From: Candidatus Magasanikiibacteriota bacterium
GTDB taxonomy: Bacteria; Patescibacteriota; Patescibacteriia; Magasanikbacterales; UBA922
Length of the DNA stretch: 16,853 nucleotides
Reading direction: 5' to 3'
Assembly (NCBI GenBank): GCA_023246555.1
Contig: JAHFIC010000015.1
Location: 1 to 16,853, forward strand
The translations under genes were made by a program, and so were the position numbers. Below are positions 12,643-16,853 of the stretch, one piece after another (position 1 is the stretch's first letter; every line of letters begins with the position of its first letter). The notes under the pieces are model-generated. The model saw nothing but the letters and a program-made list of their open reading frames with translations. It made no database searches and was not told the origin of the DNA.

Positions 12643-14370
12643 TTAGTCTCGTGTGGATCGAAGAACTTCTTCAATCGTGGTTATGCCCTGTTTGGCTTTG
12701 ATGAGGCCATCCTGGAGCATGGTAATCATTCCCTGTTTTTCCGCGTATGATTTAATATCGTTTGTTGTTGCTCGGGCGTTGATTTTTTCCGCGAGTTCCT
12801 TGTCAATCATGAGCACTTCATAAATACCCACGCGGCCTTTATAGCCGCTCTCTCCGCACCGCCGGCACCCCTCGCCGCGAAAAAACTTCATTGTTTGGAG
12901 GGTTTTTTCATTTGGTGCGAGTGCAATTTGGTGTTCTTTAAGGAGTGAAAGGTAAACTTTCAGATCACAGAGCTTCTCAAATTCGGCAATAGCATTTTTA
13001 TCAATATGGAACGGTTGTTTGCAGTGGTCGCAGATTTTTCGGACGAGCCGCTGGGCAACAATAATGTTCGTGGTAAACGCGACAAGAAATGGCGGCACAC
13101 CCATGTCCATGATGCGGGGAATCGTGGTTGGCGCATCGTTGGTGTGAAGTGTTGAAAGCACAAGGTGTCCGGTCATGGCGGCGTGGACGCCAACCTCAGC
13201 GGTTTCTGGGTCACGGATTTCTCCAACCATGATGATATCCGGGTCTTGGCGTAGGAATGCTCGGAGACCAGCGGCAAATGTAAAACCAATGCGCGGATTC
13301 ACCTGGCTTTGGTTAATGCCCTGGACATGATATTCAATCGGGTCCTCGATCGTGCAGATATTCACGTCTGGTTGGTTCAAGATTCCTAAGAGAGAATACA
13401 GGGTGGTTGTTTTCCCACTTCCCGTTGGCCCGGTGACAAGGATCATGCCATGGGGTTTTTCAATTGCAGCCTCAACCAGCGCCTTCGGCCTCGGAAGAAA
13501 CCCAAGCCCATCAAGGGAAAGTGGCTTTTGTCCCTCTCGGAGGATGCGCATCGTAATTTTTTCACCATCATAGACTGGAATAATTGATACTCGGAAGGAG
13601 AGTCGTTCTTCTTGGATGTGGATTTTAAAACGTCCGTCCTGTGGGAGCATGTGCTCGTCAATTTTCAAATTTGAAAGTATTTTGATACGGGCAATAATGC
13701 CATTTTGCACTATTTTTGGGAGTGTCATGACATTATGAAGGATGCCGTCGATGCGATATCGGACCGAAACTTCTTTTTCTGCAGGTTCGATGTGAATGTC
13801 GCTCGCACCTTCATACACGGCGTGTTCAAGGATGCTATCGACGATATTCACAATTGATACTTCTTCTGCCGCTTTTTTCAAATCTCCGGGCTCTGGCGTA
13901 CCCTCGGCGGTTACTTGTACTACAGCTAGCTCTTCTTTGAGGTCCGCATGGTACCGTCGAAGCGCGTCTCGAATGTCTCCTGCGTTGGCGAGGGCAGTAT
14001 CTACGCGAAGTCCGGTTTTTCGCTGTATGAACTCAATCGTTTCTATGTCTAAAGGGTCAAGCATGGCGATCTGGAGCGAATCGGCGGTTTTCTCGTAGGC
14101 CACAATGCCATGTGTCTGGGCCAAAGGTGCGGGCACGAGGTTTAAAATGTCTTTTTTTATTTCTTTTCCTTTGAGTTCGACAAACGGCACATGATATTTT
14201 TTTGCCGCAAAAGCATACAACTCTCCTTCGTCCACGATATGTTCATCGACAAGGTACTGCTCAAGAGTTTTTCGCGCTTTTTCTGCTTTTCGTTCATACC
14301 CATCGAGCGCCTTTGCATCGAGGGTGAAGTTCTCCCCGAGAATATCATGAAGGATTTGTTTTTGGAGCAT
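12643..14370 (-). CDS. pilB: Type IV pilus extension ATPase PilB (GspE family)
   Basis: A 575-residue motor ATPase. An N-terminal MshEN-like domain (about 1-150) is followed by the N2 domain (SDIHIEPAEKEVSVRYRIDG) and the RecA-like core: Walker A GPTGSGKT (about 314-321), Asp box TIEDPIEY, Walker B IIMVGEIRDPETAE and His box TGHLVLSTLHTND. Four cysteines in two CxxC pairs (CDHC, and CRRC followed by GYKGRVGIYEVL) form the zinc site typical of extension ATPases and absent from PilT. The start at 14370 is chosen because the probable -10 (14394-14399) lies between it and the alternative in-frame ATG at 14403. First gene of the pilBCMNO operon. No retraction ATPase pilT is next to it. Confidence 0.96.
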   Translation of the reverse strand: MLQKQILHDILGENFTLDAKALDGYERKAEKARKTLEQYLVDEHIVDEGELYAFAAKKYHVPFVELKGKEIKKDILNLVPAPLAQTHGIVAYEKTADSLQIAMLDPLDIETIEFIQRKTGLRVDTALANAGDIRDALRRYHADLKEELAVVQVTAEGTPEPGDLKKAAEEVSIVNIVDSILEHAVYEGASDIHIEPAEKEVSVRYRIDGILHNVMTLPKIVQNGIIARIKILSNLKIDEHMLPQDGRFKIHIQEERLSFRVSIIPVYDGEKITMRILREGQKPLSLDGLGFLPRPKALVEAAIEKPHGMILVTGPTGSGKTTTLYSLLGILNQPDVNICTIEDPIEYHVQGINQSQVNPRIGFTFAAGLRAFLRQDPDIIMVGEIRDPETAEVGVHAAMTGHLVLSTLHTNDAPTTIPRIMDMGVPPFLVAFTTNIIVAQRLVRKICDHCKQPFHIDKNAIAEFEKLCDLKVYLSLLKEHQIALAPNEKTLQTMKFFRGEGCRRCGESGYKGRVGIYEVLMIDKELAEKINARATTNDIKSYAEKQGMITMLQDGLIKAKQGITTIEEVLRSTRD

Positions 14371-14393
14371 AGGAAGGAATAGTTCGTGGACGT

Positions 14394-14422
14394 AGTATAT
14401 CATAGGGAAGTCTCTGTGTTGA
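14394..14422 (-). promoter_or_regulatory. Promoter of the pilB operon
   Basis: On the minus strand, TATACT (14399 to 14394) is preceded by TGA, giving an extended -10. TCAACA (14422 to 14417) sits 17 bp upstream as a weak -35 (four of six matches). The predicted start near 14387 leaves about 17 nt before ATG 14370. The -35 overlaps that of the divergent rpsF promoter. Confidence 0.55.
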
Positions 14423-14447
14423 CAGAAACAATGGTTTTTGTTATAGT
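14419..14447 (+). promoter_or_regulatory. rpsF operon promoter
   Basis: TTGACA (14419-14424), 17-bp spacer, TATAGT (14442-14447): 11 of 12 consensus matches. The start is expected near 14454, giving a leader of about 32 nt with no Shine-Dalgarno site. It faces away from the pilB promoter and shares its -35 segment. Confidence 0.85.
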
Positions 14448-14485
14448 ATGGTCGCTTAAAAAGAATATATACTTTTCGTTTTTTT

Positions 14486-15013
14486 ATGGCAAAGTACGAA
14501 TTGTTGGCAATCTTTCAAGGAACAATGACAGAAGAAGAGGTTGCGGCTCAGGTGTTGAAGATTCAGGAGTTGATGGAGAAGCACGGGGCAAAGAGTATTG
14601 TTGTCGAAGATATGGGAAAAAGCCGTCTGGCGTACCCCATACAGCATATTCGCTATGGGTATTTTCGCATGTATTACTTTGATGCAGAGCCGGAAGTGGT
14701 GTCTTTGATGCAAGAGAAGATAATCCTCTCTCATACAGCGCTTCGTGCAATTCTTCGAAAATATAACGCGAAAGTCGAGACAAAAAAGTTATCTCAGATT
14801 GTTACCGATGTTGCCCTGATGAGCGCCGCAGAGGAGGCAAAGAAAGAAGCGCCTCGGGTGGATGCGTTTGAGGCAATCCAGACGATTTCTCGAGAGCGAA
14901 AGACGCCTGAAGCTGACACGGCGCCAGTGGAGCGTAAAACAGAGTCTATCGAACTTGCCGATATCGATAAGAAGCTTGATGAACTCTTGGAGAGTGATTT
15001 GACGAAAGTGTAA
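14486..15013 (+). CDS. rpsF: 30S ribosomal protein S6 with C-terminal extension
   Basis: A 175-residue protein. Residues 1 to about 100 are the S6 fold: YELLAIFQGTMTEEEV, GKSRLAYPIQHIRYGYFRMY and a final ILSHTALRAILRKYNAKV strand region. S6 binds 16S rRNA in the platform as a partner of S18, which is encoded two genes downstream. The protein is longer than typical S6 (about 95-135): a charged tail of about 65 residues ends in IDKKLDELLESDLTKV. ATG at 14486 is the first start after the promoter. Confidence 0.96.
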   Translation: MAKYELLAIFQGTMTEEEVAAQVLKIQELMEKHGAKSIVVEDMGKSRLAYPIQHIRYGYFRMYYFDAEPEVVSLMQEKIILSHTALRAILRKYNAKVETKKLSQIVTDVALMSAAEEAKKEAPRVDAFEAIQTISRERKTPEADTAPVERKTESIELADIDKKLDELLESDLTKV

Positions 15014-15041
15014 GAAGGGTTTTCAAATTTACTCGTTTCGT

Positions 15042-15482
15042 ATGGATTTAAATAAAGTCATGATTATTGGTCGGTTGACTCGTGATCCAGAGGTGCGCTC
15101 TACAACAACCGGTAAAACCGTTGCGAGCATGACCGTCGCTACCGGGCGTTCATGGACTGGCGCTGATGGCGTCAAGCACGAAAAATCCGAGTTTCACAAC
15201 TGTGTTTTGTGGGGTAAACTTGGTGAGATCGCTGGGCAGTACCTGACCAAAGGACGCCAAGTTTATGTTGAAGGACGGATTGAAACACGGGATTGGACTG
15301 GGACGGATGGCGTGAAAAAGTATCGAACCGAGATTATCGTTGAAAACATGATTATGCTTGGCGGACAACGGAGCGGCCTAGCCGCGCCTCCACTGCAAGG
15401 AGCCGTACCTGTAGTGGCCCAGCCAGTAGCGTTTGATGCCCCAGAGGAGGAAATAATAAAAGTAGAAGATATACCATTTTAA
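15042..15482 (+). CDS. ssb: Single-stranded DNA-binding protein
   Basis: A 146-residue SSB. The OB fold covers residues 1 to about 106, beginning MDLNKVMIIGRLTRDPEVR and containing FHNCVLWGKLGEIAGQYLTK and GRQVYVEGRIETRDW. A short Ala/Pro/Val linker leads to an acidic tail ending EDIPF, the peptide that recruits repair and replication partners. It lies between rpsF and rpsR, the classic arrangement, 28 bp after rpsF and 7 bp before rpsR, without a clear Shine-Dalgarno site. Confidence 0.97.
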   Translation: MDLNKVMIIGRLTRDPEVRSTTTGKTVASMTVATGRSWTGADGVKHEKSEFHNCVLWGKLGEIAGQYLTKGRQVYVEGRIETRDWTGTDGVKKYRTEIIVENMIMLGGQRSGLAAPPLQGAVPVVAQPVAFDAPEEEIIKVEDIPF

Positions 15483-15489
15483 TTGAGTT

Positions 15490-15723
15490 ATGCTACCAGA
15501 TAAGAAAAATACGCAGCAAGAAGAAAAAAAGTGCTATTATTGCGTCAATAATATTCAATTTGTCGATTATAAGGATGTGCAAACACTGCGCCGTTTCGTT
15601 TCCTCATATATGAAAATTGCTCCTCCCCGCCGTTCTGGGCTTTGCGCCAAACATCAGCGGAAGGTTGCGCGAGCCATTAAACAAGCGCGGATTGCTGGGC
15701 TCATGGGATATGCGCCGAGATGA
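15490..15723 (+). CDS. rpsR: 30S ribosomal protein S18
   Basis: A 77-residue S18. The core shows NIQFVDYKDVQTLRRFVSSY, then KIAPPRRSGLCAKHQRKVAR and IKQARIAGLMGYAPR, all diagnostic. C15-x-x-C18 and C52-x-x-H55 form a complete zinc-ribbon set, so this is the zinc-binding form that many bacteria have lost. It is the last gene of the operon: a strong terminator follows 18 bp after the TGA stop, and no rplI (L9) gene follows, unlike in many bacteria. Confidence 0.97.
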   Translation: MLPDKKNTQQEEKKCYYCVNNIQFVDYKDVQTLRRFVSSYMKIAPPRRSGLCAKHQRKVARAIKQARIAGLMGYAPR

Positions 15724-15741
15724 GTTGCCTAGATTCTCTTT

Positions 15742-15772
15742 AGAAAAGCCCCGTAGGGGCTTTTCTGTTTTT
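15742..15772 (+). terminator. Strong intrinsic terminator after rpsR
   Basis: AGAAAAGCCCC (15742-15752) and GGGGCTTTTCT (15756-15766) form a perfect 11-bp stem with a GTA loop, followed by GTTTTT (15767-15772). It ends the rpsF-ssb-rpsR transcript. The A-rich left arm could also let it work on the opposite strand. Confidence 0.95.
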
Positions 15773-15773
15773 A

Positions 15774-15782
15774 TGCTATACT
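15774..15782 (+). promoter_or_regulatory. Extended -10 promoter of galU
   Basis: TGC-TATACT (15774-15782) is an extended -10 with no recognisable -35, since the upstream position is occupied by the terminator's G-run. The expected start, about 7 nt downstream, coincides with the ATG at 15789, which predicts a leaderless galU mRNA. Confidence 0.55.
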
Positions 15783-15788
15783 TCTTTT

Positions 15789-16664
15789 ATGCCTGTCAGA
15801 ATTGATTTTGATATGCCTACAAAAAAATCATTGATCCGCAAAGGAGTAATTATTGTCGCGGGTCTTGGCACGCGTTTTCTCCCAGCGACGAAAGCCATGC
15901 CAAAAGAAATGTTGCCGGTTCTCGACAAGCCAGTCGTGCAATACATTGTCGAAGAAATGGCGGCAAGCGGCATTACGGAGATTATTTTCGTTACCAGTTC
16001 CCAAAAGCGGGCGATTGAAGATCATTTTGATCGGGATCGAGATCTGGAGCGTTTCCTAGAAGAACGAGGGAAATTGGATCGGCTGCAACCGCTCATTGAT
16101 TTATGCAAAAACGTCCGGTTTTTTTATACCCGTCAATCAGAACCGTTGGGGAATGGCCATGCGCTTTTATGCGCCAAAGAGTTTATCGGCGATGATCCGT
16201 TCGCATTTTCCGACGGCGACAGCATTATTGATGCCGTTGTGCCGGTCACCAAACAGCTTATTGATGTGTTTGTCAAGAAAAAGGCATCAGTGATTGGAGT
16301 GCAGCGGATCGATGACAAAAAAGTTATGACGACTTATGGGAATGTCTATGCGAAATCGACGACAAATAAAAAACTTTTTGCCGTCGAGCGATTCCAAGAA
16401 AAGCCGCATGAGTCTGAAGTCTCACCCCATGGGCTTATCGTCGGCGGTATGCGCTACATTTTTACCCGTGATATTTGGCCGCATTTAGAAGCGCAGAGGC
16501 AGGGAAAAGATGGTGAAATTTGGCTGTCTGACGCCGCCAATTCACTCACGCAAAAAAAGCCGTTTTACGCGCTTGAGTACGATGGCCAATATTTTGATAC
16601 TGGCAATAAAATAGCTCTCCTAAAGACGGCGATTCATTTCGCGAAGAAGGAGGGGTTGATGTAA
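15789..16664 (+). CDS. galU: UTP-glucose-1-phosphate uridylyltransferase
   Basis: A 291-residue nucleotidyltransferase (E. coli GalU 302). The signature AGLGTRFLPATKAMPKEMLP (about 24-43) followed by VLDKPVVQYIVEEM binds the nucleotide. SEPLGNGHALLCAK, FQEKP, GEIWLSDA and YDGQYFDTGNKIALLKTAIHFA match the GalU sugar-binding and C-terminal regions in order. The segment that normally reads LPDD carries SDGDS, an unusual form around the metal-binding Asp. The enzyme makes UDP-glucose from UTP and glucose-1-phosphate for envelope glycans. Two starts are possible: ATG 15789, at the predicted transcription start, or ATG 15813 (MPTKKSLIRKG), which would leave 24 untranslated bases. Neither has a Shine-Dalgarno site. 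Confidence 0.93.
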   Translation: MPVRIDFDMPTKKSLIRKGVIIVAGLGTRFLPATKAMPKEMLPVLDKPVVQYIVEEMAASGITEIIFVTSSQKRAIEDHFDRDRDLERFLEERGKLDRLQPLIDLCKNVRFFYTRQSEPLGNGHALLCAKEFIGDDPFAFSDGDSIIDAVVPVTKQLIDVFVKKKASVIGVQRIDDKKVMTTYGNVYAKSTTNKKLFAVERFQEKPHESEVSPHGLIVGGMRYIFTRDIWPHLEAQRQGKDGEIWLSDAANSLTQKKPFYALEYDGQYFDTGNKIALLKTAIHFAKKEGLM

Positions 16665-16666
16665 CT

Positions 16667-16853
16667 ATGAAAAAAACTCTCCCAGTTTTTATTTTTTTAA
16701 TAGCATTTCCATTCTCCATTGTTAAGGCACAGAGCTTTGACACTGAACAATCATCACCAACTATTTGTGGGTATGAATCTACATTGGTTCTACAAACTGG
16801 TGGAGTTGGAACGACAGTAGAGGAATCCGATCAGCCAAGTGAAAGTTCTTGCA
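16667..16853 (+). CDS. Start of a small exported protein (partial, function unknown)
   Basis: ATG at 16667, 2 bp after the galU stop, opens a frame that runs off the right edge (62 codons). MKKTLPVFIFLIAFPFSIVK is a clear Sec signal peptide, probably cleaved after KAQ or nearby. The mature part is Ser/Thr/Glu-rich and has Cys34 (PTICGYES) and Cys62. A purine-rich GGAGGGG (16649-16655) lies 11 nt upstream. No family recognised. It is more AT-rich at its start than galU. Adjacency suggests co-transcription with galU, though its role cannot be inferred. Confidence 0.7.
   Translation, partial: MKKTLPVFIFLIAFPFSIVKAQSFDTEQSSPTICGYESTLVLQTGGVGTTVEESDQPSESSC

Noticed and set aside
1..16853. Recoded TGA (code 25, as in some CPR lineages)
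   Set aside because: TGA ends rpsR, pilO and the small membrane gene at their expected lengths, and no gene here needs TGA read as an amino acid.
1..16853. CRISPR arrays, tRNA or rRNA genes, insertion sequences, phage genes
   Set aside because: No regularly spaced repeats, cloverleaf-like sequences, rRNA motifs, transposase or phage domains were seen on either strand; nearly all sequence is accounted for by recognisable genes.

Overview
The window looks like chromosomal sequence of a reduced-genome bacterium of the Candidate Phyla Radiation (Patescibacteria; Parcubacteria-type lineages fit best). The reasons are the compact type IV pilus (T4P) locus, a large secreted protein with a DUF5667-like region next to a VIT1-type transporter, the short rpsF-ssb-rpsR operon with an elongated S6 tail and no L9 gene before its terminator, short intergenic gaps, and few Shine-Dalgarno sites. 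TGA is used as a stop, so the standard bacterial code applies. Lineage is inferred from gene content only.

Region 1 (1-2456, minus strand): four T4P minor-pilin-like genes read leftward from a promoter near 2445: a FimT/GspH-type prepilin, two further class III-leader prepilins, and a large PilX-like protein that runs off the left edge and carries a beta-rich, adhesin-like region.

Region 2 (2460-4199, plus): the ATPase ychF, transcribed divergently from the prepilins, followed by an isochorismatase-type cysteine hydrolase with its own strong ribosome binding site and an intrinsic terminator.

Region 3 (4249-7852, plus): a fully consensus promoter (TTGACA, 17 bp, extended TGC-TATAAT) whose -35 box lies inside a perfect 22-bp palindrome. 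It drives a 934-residue exported helical-repeat protein and, 3 bp later, a VIT1/CCC1-like membrane transporter. This is the most interesting unit here.

Region 4 (7859-14370, minus): the core T4P machinery in order pilB-pilC-pilM-pilN-pilO, then a small membrane protein in the pilP slot, ending in a TRM11-like SAM methyltransferase joined by an ATGA overlap. pilT, pilD, a major pilin and a secretin are not in the window.

Region 5 (14419-15772, plus): rpsF-ssb-rpsR from a promoter whose -35 overlaps that of pilB, closed by a strong terminator. Region 6 (15774 to end, plus): galU, apparently leaderless, then the beginning of a small exported protein cut by the window edge. I saw no tRNA, rRNA, CRISPR array, insertion sequence or phage gene. 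No gene-free stretch exceeds about 130 bases.
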